A stretch of 46,982 nt of DNA from a virus: positions 1-46,982 of the IMG/VR virus record IMGVR_UViG_3300033148_006858; one strand, written 5' to 3'. Position 1 is the first letter of the stretch. Each line of letters starts with the position of its first letter. The position numbers and the translations under genes are program-made. Below the pieces are notes generated by a model that was not told where the DNA came from, made no database searches, and was given only the letters and a program-made list of their open reading frames with translations. Below are positions 31,491 through 39,943 of this stretch, piece after piece.

Positions 31491-32415
31491 AAGGATTTTT
31501 CACCTTGCTCCAGTCGATTTTGTCGATTTGCTTGATTGCTTCTTTGATGTCCTCGACTGTACCTTCACAGTCGATTACACTCTTGGCACGCATCCTACCA
31601 TCCTGCCTAGAGCCAACATTGATAGTTGCAGTACGTAACGAGGGGGCCTCGATAATGCCGGAGGAACTGTTGCCGATAATGTACGGAGCACGCTGAACCA
31701 TCCGCACAAAAAGGCTTCTTCCTATATTAGAGAAAACTCTCGTCTTTTTCTCTTTATCCCTCGTCTTGGCTTTTTCCATCATCTCAGCGATGAATCCAGA
31801 GCCGGCATCATTGTTTGGCAAAAACAGCACCCGCCGCTCGCCTTCTGTCGCTTTCAGGATTGCTTCAAGGTCTTTGTGCAATTGACACAGGTCGGCCTTA
31901 TACGGATGAAATACTACTACGACATCCCCTTTCGTAGTAGGTTCCGATAAATTCGGAAACAAGCAACCCAATGAACCATATTCCTCAACATCGAACCTGA
32001 GCGTAGGCTCGGCAAGCGCCCTGATACACTTGCGATAGCCTTGGTCAAGGGAGCCATAAGTCTGGTCGCTTCCTTCTATATGCGCAACAGGTATGCCAAG
32101 ATTATAACAAGCAAGAGCGCTACTAAGTATTTCAAAACGATCTCCCAGAACCACCGCACACTTATACACGGCACGCTTGTACACTAAACCACGCAAGACC
32201 TGAGGCAACTTCAGCATCACCAGGCCCATCGCAGTACAAGTTCCGTCGAAAGTATCCGAGTTCGGCAATGCCTCTACACGAATGTCGGGTCTTTCAAGGG
32301 CATCTCCAACATCTATTATATCGACCTCGATCCCCTTTATCAATTCATCATATAAAAGCGCCAATAAACCCCAGTCGCTTCGGCCGCCTGTTATCATTGC
32401 TACCTTCTTTGCCAT
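31432..32415 (-). CDS. neuC: UDP-N-acetylglucosamine 2-epimerase, NeuC-like
   Basis: 327 residues from ATG 32415, which has AGGGG and ACAGG upstream. MITGGRSDWGLL at the start, VLGDRFEIL, HIEGSDQTYGSLDQGYR and GNSSSGIIEAP are the landmarks of hydrolysing UDP-GlcNAc 2-epimerases, which release ManNAc (or a related sugar) for sialic acid synthesis. Cytoplasmic. Works before NeuB, encoded just upstream. Slightly shorter than the usual 370 residues. An in-frame extension upstream to 32553 reads as low-quality sequence and lacks a ribosome site. Confidence 0.85.
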   Translation of the reverse strand: MAKKVAMITGGRSDWGLLALLYDELIKGIEVDIIDVGDALERPDIRVEALPNSDTFDGTCTAMGLVMLKLPQVLRGLVYKRAVYKCAVVLGDRFEILSSALACYNLGIPVAHIEGSDQTYGSLDQGYRKCIRALAEPTLRFDVEEYGSLGCLFPNLSEPTTKGDVVVVFHPYKADLCQLHKDLEAILKATEGERRVLFLPNNDAGSGFIAEMMEKAKTRDKEKKTRVFSNIGRSLFVRMVQRAPYIIGNSSSGIIEAPSLRTATINVGSRQDGRMRAKSVIDCEGTVEDIKEAIKQIDKIDWSKVKNPYEKPDTAKRIAEEIIAFVE

Positions 32416-32569
32416 TATCCTGTTCCCCTGTAACCGAAACCTGTTCTTCGTCCTGCTGATACAGATCATACACCGACCGGTACATTTCGGTCTGCCATTG
32501 TCCGAAGTCTGTTTCAAGATTCGGCTTATTCGTTTCAAATGTGGCTTTCTCAAAGGTTTCTGTGCTCAT
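32348..32569 (-). CDS. Small acidic protein between neuB and neuC, 73 residues
   Basis: ATG 32569 overlaps the neuB end by 13 bases. It starts MSTETFEKATFETNKPN and continues through YDLYQQDEEQV to a basic end, overlapping the neuC start by 68 bases in another frame. It could be an accessory subunit or chance frame. It does not resemble the SAF domain missing from the NeuB protein. Confidence 0.4.
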   Translation of the reverse strand: MSTETFEKATFETNKPNLETDFGQWQTEMYRSVYDLYQQDEEQVSVTGEQDNGKEGSNDNRRPKRLGFIGAFI

Positions 32570-32582
32570 ATTCAACACTACC

Positions 32583-33416
32583 TTAACCTGTAAGTTTCCT
32601 CCAGATAAGAGATTTCTCGGCCTTTTCGATGGTTTTACAGCCGTCTCCGAGGGCTGCTTCAGTGTCTCGTATCCGTCGGCACATATCCATAAATTCGAGA
32701 GGCTCCAAAGCCACTCTTGCGTCTGGGCCACCGTTCATTTTACTCAGCGTCAAATGCTTCTCGATGACTTGAGCACCAAGAGCAACAGCAGCCACCGGAA
32801 CTGTCCAGCCCAACGTATGGTCGGATATTCCAACCCTTCCAACCAGCCGCAGTTTATTCATTGCCCGCAAATTCACCTGGTCGAACGGACAAGGGTATGC
32901 CGAAGTACATTGGAGTAGCGTCAGCTTCTGCGGGTCCATTTTTTCCGTCAGTAAAGAAACTGCCTTCTTTACCTCGTCAAGAGTATGCAAACCAGTAGAG
33001 ATGATTGCAGATTCGAAATACTTTTGTACTGCCTCAAGTATCTCAATATGGGACAACTCAACCGAGGGAATCTTTACTGATTTAGCTCCGATATATGCAA
33101 GCTCTTTTGCACTCTCTATATCAAAAACAGAGCACAAAAAATCTATTCCCGCTTTCTTGCAATATAAAAACACCTCGTGTATTTTATCAATATCCAGGCG
33201 ATATTTTTCCAGAATTTTTCCAACCGAGTTGCTTCCATTCTTGCGTCCATTCACAGCCAAACGGCCGGCATATTCTTCCGAGTAGAGTTGGAATTTCGCA
33301 CAGTCCGCACCGGCAGCTTTGGCGTTGTCGATTAACAGCTTCGCCAAGGTCAGTGAACCGCAGTGCTCCAGGCCGCATTCAGCGATAATATAGGTTTTTG
33401 TATCCGATAAGTTCAC
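32583..33416 (-). CDS. neuB: N-acetylneuraminate synthase-like protein, NeuB barrel without SAF domain
   Basis: 277 residues from GTG 33416. YIIAECGLEHCGSLTLAK, then AGADCAKFQLY, KIPSVELSHIEIL, STGLHTLDEV, LLQCTSAYPCP, ISDHTLG and EKHLTL follow the order of the NeuB TIM barrel, which condenses an acetamido sugar with phosphoenolpyruvate. The enzyme normally has a C-terminal SAF (antifreeze-like) domain of about 60-70 residues that helps bind the sugar. Here the protein ends after the barrel. The start overlaps the GNAT gene by 38 bases. Confidence 0.85.
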   Translation of the reverse strand: MNLSDTKTYIIAECGLEHCGSLTLAKLLIDNAKAAGADCAKFQLYSEEYAGRLAVNGRKNGSNSVGKILEKYRLDIDKIHEVFLYCKKAGIDFLCSVFDIESAKELAYIGAKSVKIPSVELSHIEILEAVQKYFESAIISTGLHTLDEVKKAVSLLTEKMDPQKLTLLQCTSAYPCPFDQVNLRAMNKLRLVGRVGISDHTLGWTVPVAAVALGAQVIEKHLTLSKMNGGPDARVALEPLEFMDMCRRIRDTEAALGDGCKTIEKAEKSLIWRKLTG

Positions 33417-33861
33417 CGTTCTCGCGTCTGCCAATAAAAACAAATCCCAGTTTCTCGTAAAGACTGTGCGCCGCCTCGTTCTCTTCGTCAACGTGAAGCC
33501 GTATCCGCTCAACTCCCCTGGCCCAAGCCGCCTGAAGAAGAAAGGTACAAAAAGCGTGGCCATAGCCCGCCATCTGCCATTCGCAGTCGATGGCTACCCC
33601 CAGAGTAATGTCTTCCCACTTCTCGTCCCAACCACGGAGTAAGCCGTAGCCGATTACATCAGAATTATGTAAAAGCAAGTAATGCAGGTCGAGACCTTCA
33701 TAATTCGCAATCTTATATGCCGTCTCACTATTGAAAGGATGAGGATGGAAAAACCTATTACTGGCTATTCGATAAAAAAACTTCTCAAGAGCCTTTTCGT
33801 TTTCCGGTCCTGCCTTTACAATTTGTAAAACTGCATCGTTGACAAATTCGGGGCAAGTCAT
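33379..33861 (-). CDS. GNAT N-acetyltransferase
   Basis: 160 residues. ITLGVAIDCEWQMAGYGHAF is the acetyl-CoA binding region and RIRLHVDEENEAAHSLYEKL with GFVFIGRREN the usual C-terminal signature. Within a nonulosonate operon it most likely acetylates an amino sugar intermediate, like PseH or NeuD do in other pathways. It overlaps the radical SAM gene upstream by 77 bases and neuB downstream by 38. Confidence 0.82.
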   Translation of the reverse strand: MTCPEFVNDAVLQIVKAGPENEKALEKFFYRIASNRFFHPHPFNSETAYKIANYEGLDLHYLLLHNSDVIGYGLLRGWDEKWEDITLGVAIDCEWQMAGYGHAFCTFLLQAAWARGVERIRLHVDEENEAAHSLYEKLGFVFIGRRENGELIGYKNLYYR

Positions 33862-34705
33862 CTTTGTTTCCTTCGGCCAAGGTCTTCCGCAAATACTGCA
33901 GGGCAGGGCTGAAAAGCCAGATATTTGAAAGAGTGCTTTCCCAAATATTGCCTACAAGCAACTCATTGTCATAATCAGAACAGCAGGCCGTTACAGTCCC
34001 ATCCCAATTCACCGAGAGTTTATCAAACATCTCAGGACAAGTCGGGAGGATGTTGGTGTCTCTGGTCAGGTCTCTCGTCCGTCCAATCTCAACCTTATCA
34101 CAAAATCCTTTTACGCGCTCGATAAACTCCTGCCGTTGCTCTGCGGAGACATCCTCAGTAACCGTAGTTCCGATCTGAATAAAGGGCCTTGTGCCGTTGC
34201 CACGTCTTCTGTATAGTGTCTTTACAATACCCAGCAACTCTTCAAAAAAATCAACCTTTCTCCACTGAAAATACTGCCGCTTATTCACCCCTTGAAAAGA
34301 GAACTTTATGCTGTCGATATACCGTAAAATATCGGCAACGGCCTCATCATCAACATAAAGACCGTTCGTATTGATATGCACAAGAAGGCCCAGTTTTTTA
34401 GCAGCCCTGGCAAAATGGAAGCATTGCGGATGAATAAGTGGTTCACCCCACCGAATGAACCTAAGCGGCGTCTTGTGCTCGTTCGCCTCAGCAAGGATGC
34501 GTGAATACGTTTCACCGGACATAAAGCCTCGTACCCGTTTCATCGTATTCTGACCAACTGGACACATCCTGCACCTGAAATTGCAGCAATTCGTCAACTC
34601 AATGTCGAGAAGCCTCGGAAACTCCGGCAGGTTCGCAATCTTATCCTTTGGAGTCCCTGAATTGCAAGCCTTATAAATCGGAACAAAGGGGTTTACAGCC
34701 GCCAT
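33785..34705 (-). CDS. Radical SAM protein with SPASM-like C-terminus
   Basis: 306 residues. The iron-sulfur/AdoMet motif C41-x3-C45-x2-C48 (NCCNFRCRMCPVGQ), IRWGEPLIHP and HINTNGLYV identify the radical SAM core. The C-terminal cysteines (CPEMFDKL, TACCSDYD, ICQRCSFTNC) fit a SPASM-type auxiliary cluster. Such enzymes often modify peptides or sugars. Its substrate here is unknown. The gene overlaps neuA by 13 bases. Confidence 0.82.
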   Translation of the reverse strand: MAAVNPFVPIYKACNSGTPKDKIANLPEFPRLLDIELTNCCNFRCRMCPVGQNTMKRVRGFMSGETYSRILAEANEHKTPLRFIRWGEPLIHPQCFHFARAAKKLGLLVHINTNGLYVDDEAVADILRYIDSIKFSFQGVNKRQYFQWRKVDFFEELLGIVKTLYRRRGNGTRPFIQIGTTVTEDVSAEQRQEFIERVKGFCDKVEIGRTRDLTRDTNILPTCPEMFDKLSVNWDGTVTACCSDYDNELLVGNIWESTLSNIWLFSPALQYLRKTLAEGNKDDLPRICQRCSFTNCKGRTGKRKGS

Positions 34706-35406
34706 CTTTTCAGTGCCTTGAACCTTGCCTCGGCGATTTCCCAGTCATATTTCGTGTCGATGTCTATATCATCGTAAGTATCGCAAATGAAGGCATAAAT
34801 CTTTGTTTTCCAATAATCCTTGCGCTTAGCCCATACTTCCCACTTACCGAGATAGATATAACCATTCACCCTGTAAGCGGCCGGCAAATCCTGTCTGTTC
34901 TTATTCTTGAACTTTTCAGGATACCAACCTGTAACACAGAGGTCTGGCGGAATCGGTTTTACCACAATAGTCGGGTCTCTGAATTCGTGCATCCCGATAA
35001 CGAAATCAGCATTCTTGTCTAAAATAAACTGTGCCGCACACTTGATCTGCAGGGGTCTCAACCCAGGCGAAGTGGCCTGTATCAACTGAACATAGTCGTA
35101 CTTGCAATCGAGACGATGCAGACAATCAACCATCGCATCTGCAACAAGAGCCTTATCATCTGCTAATTCAGCAGGTCGCTGCTGAGGCTCAGCACCATAT
35201 TTTTCAGCCAAAGCCAGGATTTCCGAAGAATCGCTATTCACGATTATCCTGTCGAAAACACCGGATTTCTGGGCGGTTTTGATACTCCAATAAATCAAGG
35301 GTTTGCCGCAGAACTTCTTGAGATTCTTGTCCTTTATACCCTTGCTGCCGCCTCTCGCCGGAATTACTGCGAGGAATCTTTTTCCGCCGAACATTCTTCG
35401 AGCCAT
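34693..35406 (-). CDS. neuA: CMP-nonulosonate (acylneuraminate) cytidylyltransferase
   Basis: 237 residues. AVIPARGGSKGIKDKNLK at 13-30 is the nucleotide-binding signature of CMP-sialic acid synthetases, followed by IIVNSDSSEILALA, QLIQATSPGLRP and a C-terminal DIDIDTKYDWEIAE. It activates the nine-carbon sugar as CMP-sugar for transfer. The gene overlaps the glycosyltransferase gene upstream by 43 bases. Confidence 0.88.
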   Translation of the reverse strand: MARRMFGGKRFLAVIPARGGSKGIKDKNLKKFCGKPLIYWSIKTAQKSGVFDRIIVNSDSSEILALAEKYGAEPQQRPAELADDKALVADAMVDCLHRLDCKYDYVQLIQATSPGLRPLQIKCAAQFILDKNADFVIGMHEFRDPTIVVKPIPPDLCVTGWYPEKFKNKNRQDLPAAYRVNGYIYLGKWEVWAKRKDYWKTKIYAFICDTYDDIDIDTKYDWEIAEARFKALKRWRL

Positions 35407-36158
35407 CCATCTAAGCCGGTATAGTGTAAACCTTCCCTCGGTTCAACTCTGGCGTGAATGTAATCACTGTCATAACCAAAACGAACCCCTGCCCTTGCCA
35501 TTCTCTTAGGCAAGTCGATGTCATTATTCGCGTCCCAGGCCCTTCTCCAGGAATGTTTGCTGCACTTAAAACACTTCAAGTATCCCCGATACAGCCAGGA
35601 CTGTACGGCCCCAACCGGCTTTCCATAAAAAGAATAGCCCAAAGGAATACCCCCGCAAATCTGTATATCACCAGAAATAAACTCAGCGCCCGTATGTTCG
35701 ACAATTTGCAACATCCTTTCAAGATGCTTTGGGTCCCACACATCGTCATCATCAATACGGGCTATCCAGTCCCCTACTGCCATAGACAGGCCGTGATTTA
35801 TTGCTCTTACCGGCCCGACGAGCCAATGATATTTCGGCTCGTCGGGATAGTGTAGTTTCTTCTCTATAGGAAACACGTAAATCCGCGAGTCCATCCACTT
35901 TGTCTTGAATTCCACATCAAGGCCGTCAGTAATCACAAGCAATTCCCAGTTCTGGTAAGTCTGGTCTATCACTGATTTTATGGCCTTCGAAGCATCCCTG
36001 CCAATGGTCGGCATAATGATACTGACCAAAGGTTGGTTCTTATGAACCCAACCCCCTCGGCGGGCTAAGTATAGGCGCACCTTGTCCGCTACGCCGTACC
36101 AGCACCATAGTACCGCAACTATTAACTTGTCAAGGAGCTTTTGAGGGCGCGTTCTCAT
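35364..36158 (-). CDS. Family 2 glycosyltransferase
   Basis: 264 residues. VSIIMPTIGRDASKAIKSV is the nucleotide-sugar binding start of GT-A enzymes, and IARIDDDDVW is the metal-binding Asp motif. The N-terminal 40 residues contain a hydrophobic stretch (LIVAVLWCWYG) that may anchor it at the membrane. Probable transfer of a sugar to protein, lipid or glycan. The acceptor is unknown. Confidence 0.82.
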   Translation of the reverse strand: MRTRPQKLLDKLIVAVLWCWYGVADKVRLYLARRGGWVHKNQPLVSIIMPTIGRDASKAIKSVIDQTYQNWELLVITDGLDVEFKTKWMDSRIYVFPIEKKLHYPDEPKYHWLVGPVRAINHGLSMAVGDWIARIDDDDVWDPKHLERMLQIVEHTGAEFISGDIQICGGIPLGYSFYGKPVGAVQSWLYRGYLKCFKCSKHSWRRAWDANNDIDLPKRMARAGVRFGYDSDYIHARVEPREGLHYTGLDGWLEECSAEKDSSQ

Positions 36159-37143
36159 TTCCTGTTCCCTTCTGCATCTTCACCACTTCGCTTGGCCGTA
36201 GCTCAGTCCCGTCCGGCTCGTGCTTCTTAGACTCGATGGGCCTATAAATCCAGGGTGTCCAATCGGGGAAATCCTTAAAGCCGCCACGCTTAAGATATTC
36301 TTCTTCGGGTGTAAAGCTGTGTCCCTTGTAATAATCCCGCAGAGCCTGTATATCTACACACTTGCACCGGCCCTGAGCACATTTCGGAGAATCCAGCTTA
36401 GAAAGCAACTGAAGCATCCCTTGCGAAACGTCATCATACGCCTGATAACTGTTAGCCCTCACGGGGAAAGGCAAGCAAGCCGAACACCTGCGGCACAACT
36501 CTTCCCGTTGATACGCAAAAGCGTCTTCATCACGTTTCCACCATTCCCATTCTACAGGCAGACCTTTCGGTCCTTTCAACAGCATTGCCCTCGCTGCCGC
36601 AACCTCACAGAAATACGCCCCCATTGGTGTTACGCTCGCGGACCATCGCAAATTCACCCAACAATTGTCGATGATCTTATTCATCAATTGCCGGTCTTTT
36701 TCCTTTCTGTCCGGCCCCATATGAAAATTGCCGTTAAAAACTTCCTCGATGGCCACCTGTAAAGGCTGATGCCAACAGTGCATTGGATCGCTATGGTCAT
36801 TAAAAGCGATAAGTTCCTTGTAGAAAGTCTCGTTAATAAGTTTCTCATATTTCTTCCAATTCGCACCGCTTGTCCACAATTCTCTGCGGGCCTTCACCGG
36901 AACATACTTTTGCAACAATTTGCATATCTTCTCGAAATCGGGGTGCAATGTCGGCTCCCCGCCCATTATGCCAATATGTCCTGGGTAGCCCTGGAGCGAG
37001 TCTAAAGCCTTCTCAACTTCGGAGACCGTCATAAAAAATGGCTTGGTATGATGGCCTACAAACCTGGAACAATGGCAACACTCGAAGGGGCACGCATTCG
37101 TTAACTCGATTTGAATCAATTTGTGGTATCGTGGTAAAAGCAT
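36130..37143 (-). CDS. Second radical SAM protein
   Basis: 337 residues. C18-x3-C22-x2-C25 (ACPFECCHC), MGGEPTLHPDF and ELWTSGANW form the radical SAM core. The second half has many cysteines (FCEVA, LCRRCSACLP, CAQGRCKC), suggesting extra iron-sulfur clusters. It is not closely similar to the other radical SAM protein at 33785-34705. It overlaps the glycosyltransferase by 29 bases. Substrate unknown. Confidence 0.8.
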   Translation of the reverse strand: MLLPRYHKLIQIELTNACPFECCHCSRFVGHHTKPFFMTVSEVEKALDSLQGYPGHIGIMGGEPTLHPDFEKICKLLQKYVPVKARRELWTSGANWKKYEKLINETFYKELIAFNDHSDPMHCWHQPLQVAIEEVFNGNFHMGPDRKEKDRQLMNKIIDNCWVNLRWSASVTPMGAYFCEVAAARAMLLKGPKGLPVEWEWWKRDEDAFAYQREELCRRCSACLPFPVRANSYQAYDDVSQGMLQLLSKLDSPKCAQGRCKCVDIQALRDYYKGHSFTPEEEYLKRGGFKDFPDWTPWIYRPIESKKHEPDGTELRPSEVVKMQKGTGNENAPSKAP

Positions 37144-37154
37144 TTCCTGTCTCC

Positions 37155-38312
37155 TTATCTTGCACGGCTTGGCCGTACTGGACTAAACCTGTTCGGATTC
37201 AACAATTCCAACTTTGTCCCTCTCCGTCTCTTCATCTGCACCCATTCTTTCAAATACCAGATATGCATATAATTTTCCATAAAGGTCCTGTTCCCAAACT
37301 TATTTATCGTCCTGGTAAACTCCTCTTCCGTCATATCGAAGTACCCCAGGTATTCTTTCAAATAGGTGTTCGGGAATTCTCCGTCATAATTTTCTACCAA
37401 TTCAAGGGCCTCATCTCTATCAAGCAAACCTTCTCGTATCTGAATACAAGCATCCGACGTGCAGCGCCCAAAACCATACTTGACAAACATTAAATAGGCG
37501 TGCAAATCCTGGAGCTTGTCAGATAGTTGGCAGGTGTTCGTGTAAGTACCTATCGAGCGCTCCTCGGCAATTCGCATTCCTCTCTTAATAGCAAACTCAG
37601 CGTGCTTGGTCGGCGACCAGTCCTCAAACCTCGACCACTGCGTAAAAAACACATCATCCAGGTTTTCGGGAACTTTCCAGCAGGGATCGTTCAGCCAATA
37701 GAAATTCATCAGATATTCTTTATCCGCCGGCTTCTTCCACCTGTCTTTTTCCCTGTTACTGCCGCCGTATTCCATCTCACCGTCTTCGCCATACACGACA
37801 AACGGGATGCCAAGGTCTATAGCAGTGTTAATTATGACCAGCGAAATCGCAGTCTCCCACGGATGTTTCGGCCTGCCCTGCTCGATAAAAAACTTCTTAG
37901 CGAGCTTCCAGTATTTCTCCACCGGTAACTCGATTTCCATTTTCTGAAAACCCCTCGATAGGTTTTCTCTATTCCACGCCCCGATAGTCATCTCAAGGTG
38001 TGGTATTACAGATACCAATAAAGGGGTCATTCCAAACCTGTCGCGTACCGTATGGGCCACATAAACCGAGTCCTTACCACCAGACCAAGGTATAATGACA
38101 TCAGGGTCTTTTCCGTTTCCTCTGAACTTATCACAGAGCTTCCCGAAATATCTCTGACGCTCGTCCCAGTCGATTCGGGTCTTTTTATTTATCGCGTGCT
38201 CGCAAGCGTTGCAAGTCAACAGGCCATCTATTTCCCTGAAAGTGATCCTCGGCCTCGTCGAGGGTGCAAGACATCGCTCACACCAGAAAATGTTTTCTCT
38301 TATTTCTACCAT
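37155..38312 (-). CDS. N-acetyl sugar amidotransferase (PseA/WbpG type)
   Basis: 385 residues from ATG 38312, preferred over ATG 38336 because AAAGGA lies just upstream. Cys11/14 and Cys34/37 form a zinc site, and WSGGKDSVY (76-84) is the ATP PP-loop. The family aminates N-acetyl groups to acetamidino groups on nonulosonates and other surface sugars, using ammonia from a glutaminase partner that I do not see here. It extends the sugar pathway beyond plain sialic acid. Confidence 0.82.
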   Translation of the reverse strand: MVEIRENIFWCERCLAPSTRPRITFREIDGLLTCNACEHAINKKTRIDWDERQRYFGKLCDKFRGNGKDPDVIIPWSGGKDSVYVAHTVRDRFGMTPLLVSVIPHLEMTIGAWNRENLSRGFQKMEIELPVEKYWKLAKKFFIEQGRPKHPWETAISLVIINTAIDLGIPFVVYGEDGEMEYGGSNREKDRWKKPADKEYLMNFYWLNDPCWKVPENLDDVFFTQWSRFEDWSPTKHAEFAIKRGMRIAEERSIGTYTNTCQLSDKLQDLHAYLMFVKYGFGRCTSDACIQIREGLLDRDEALELVENYDGEFPNTYLKEYLGYFDMTEEEFTRTINKFGNRTFMENYMHIWYLKEWVQMKRRRGTKLELLNPNRFSPVRPSRAR

Positions 38313-38349
38313 TTCCGTTTCCTTTCTGCCAGCCACAGCAGCCGCTCAC

Positions 38350-39678
38350 TTAGCTTGCCTTTATTACTACTTTATCCTGTTCCAGTCGTCTTGCAAGCGA
38401 AATCCCACACCACGGACATTTTATCATATCTCGCCCAAACTCTGTAACACACTGCCCCCCGCAACACTCGCATTTCCAAGTCATAACGTGCTTATAAACG
38501 CCTGGAGCATCAAACTCCTTTTTCGCCGGCGGCCACAACGCTGGAATGTTTTTTTCTATATCATCCGTAACCGGCAATCTTTCGATCGCAGCAGCAGCAC
38601 GTTTGCAGGCTTTACCATCAATAGTTCCGTAAAATTCCTTCTCAAGTTTCTTCAGGTTCTTAATATTCGCGTTCGACTTGGACTTGAAAATCTTACCGAC
38701 CGTTCCGTCGGGATTCTTGATTATCTGTTCGGTGAATCGAATCTTCGAGATAGCCTTCAGAAGAGCATCAACATCCTCAAAGTCAGGAGAAACGTGGGGA
38801 TACTCATACCCAGGAACCTGATTCACATTTCCAAAAAAGCTCAGCGCCGGAATGTTGTACAAATGCGCCTCGATTCCCATCGTCGAACCGGCGTGTATTA
38901 GAAGGTCTGTATTAGCAAGCGCCACCTCTGTCGGACAAGGCACTACAACCTTGATCCTACCGCCCAACGTATTCTGGTAAGCAATCGGTAACTCGCCTGT
39001 CTTCGGCCTGACAAACAGATCGAAAACATCCCCAAACTCCTGATACACCCGCCGCATCATATGCAGCCAGACTTCTCTTCCGTAGGAGTGTCTCTGCCAG
39101 GCGTCCCTGTGAATCGGACTACCAAAAGGCGCTTCAGGAACATTGTATTCCGGCGATCTGTCTGCGTGCCCCCAACCAGGGGCAAAAAGCAAATGAGGTT
39201 TTTGCTGACGAAGCACCTGGGGCTTGGGTGCTCTCAAGTACACATCAAAAGGCATCGCCCCAACAGCGACTACTTTCTCCGCAGGTAAGTAGCCGTGCTT
39301 AATAAGCAGGTCCCTGAAATCCTCGGACCAAACTATTTCAAGATCAACATCATAGGGCCAAGCCCCGATGACGGTAGCCTGTTCGGCACGGCCCATCTTG
39401 TCCCACGCATCCCAGGCTGCTCCACCTTCGGTGCGCCGGACAACTACACGAATGCCCCACTCCATACATTGGCGAGCCAATTCCACCGTGTACTCGCACC
39501 TGGCCTCTGGTATAACCAGAATATGGGGCTTGAAATGAAGAATATGCTCACGATTCTTCGGCAGAAAATTTGTTACCCAAACTTCATAGCCAAGTTCTCT
39601 AAGCTCATCCGCTAAGATGTTATCAACGGTTGCATCCCTCTGCGGCAGGTTGGTCATTATAGAGACTCTTGGTATCAT
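38350..39678 (-). CDS. GT-B-like surface-carbohydrate protein with C-terminal zinc ribbon
   Basis: 442 residues. A Rossmann-type start (RVSIMTNLPQRDATVDNIL), a central LLFAPGWGH and ALANTDLLIHAGSTMGIEAH fit GT-B fold surface-carbohydrate biosynthesis proteins and CMP-sugar transferases. The last 50 residues contain CECCGGQC and CPWCG, a zinc ribbon not usual in such enzymes. It could transfer the CMP-activated sugar made by the other enzymes. Start overlaps the regulator gene by 56 bases. Confidence 0.65.
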   Translation of the reverse strand: MIPRVSIMTNLPQRDATVDNILADELRELGYEVWVTNFLPKNREHILHFKPHILVIPEARCEYTVELARQCMEWGIRVVVRRTEGGAAWDAWDKMGRAEQATVIGAWPYDVDLEIVWSEDFRDLLIKHGYLPAEKVVAVGAMPFDVYLRAPKPQVLRQQKPHLLFAPGWGHADRSPEYNVPEAPFGSPIHRDAWQRHSYGREVWLHMMRRVYQEFGDVFDLFVRPKTGELPIAYQNTLGGRIKVVVPCPTEVALANTDLLIHAGSTMGIEAHLYNIPALSFFGNVNQVPGYEYPHVSPDFEDVDALLKAISKIRFTEQIIKNPDGTVGKIFKSKSNANIKNLKKLEKEFYGTIDGKACKRAAAAIERLPVTDDIEKNIPALWPPAKKEFDAPGVYKHVMTWKCECCGGQCVTEFGRDMIKCPWCGISLARRLEQDKVVIKAS

Positions 39679-39937
39679 CCTGTTTCTCCTTCTGATAAAT
39701 ATCGGACCCGTTGCACCAAAGCATTACTTCGTTTACCGAAACCGGCTCGGCAAAGAAAAATTTGACTGGCCTCATATAAATTTCCGCCAGTTTACTGAGG
39801 TGTGAAAACTTCAGGGCGCCTTTACCTTTCTCAACTTTCCGAAGCAGTGCTACATCTATCTTGCCTTCCTTGGCAGCTTGCTCCAACGTTAAGCCGATAG
39901 TTTCGCGTGCAAATTTCAGCCTCTTACCAATTACCAT
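39623..39937 (-). CDS. XRE-family transcription regulator
   Basis: 104 residues. Residues 1-65 are a helix-turn-helix (RLKFARETIGLTLEQAA and LRKVEKGKG), and YMRPVKFFFAEP resembles the segment that follows in ImmA/IrrE-partner regulators. First gene of the sugar operon, whose promoter ends six bases before its ATG, so it is probably translated from a leaderless message and controls its own operon. Confidence 0.82.
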   Translation of the reverse strand: MVIGKRLKFARETIGLTLEQAAKEGKIDVALLRKVEKGKGALKFSHLSKLAEIYMRPVKFFFAEPVSVNEVMLWCNGSDIYQKEKQDDTKSLYNDQPAAEGCNR

Positions 39938-39943
39938 ACACTC

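Noticed and set aside
39623-39937. Lysogeny repressor
   Set aside because: There is no integrase, excisionase or attachment site, and the gene heads the sugar operon, so a local regulator is the simpler reading.
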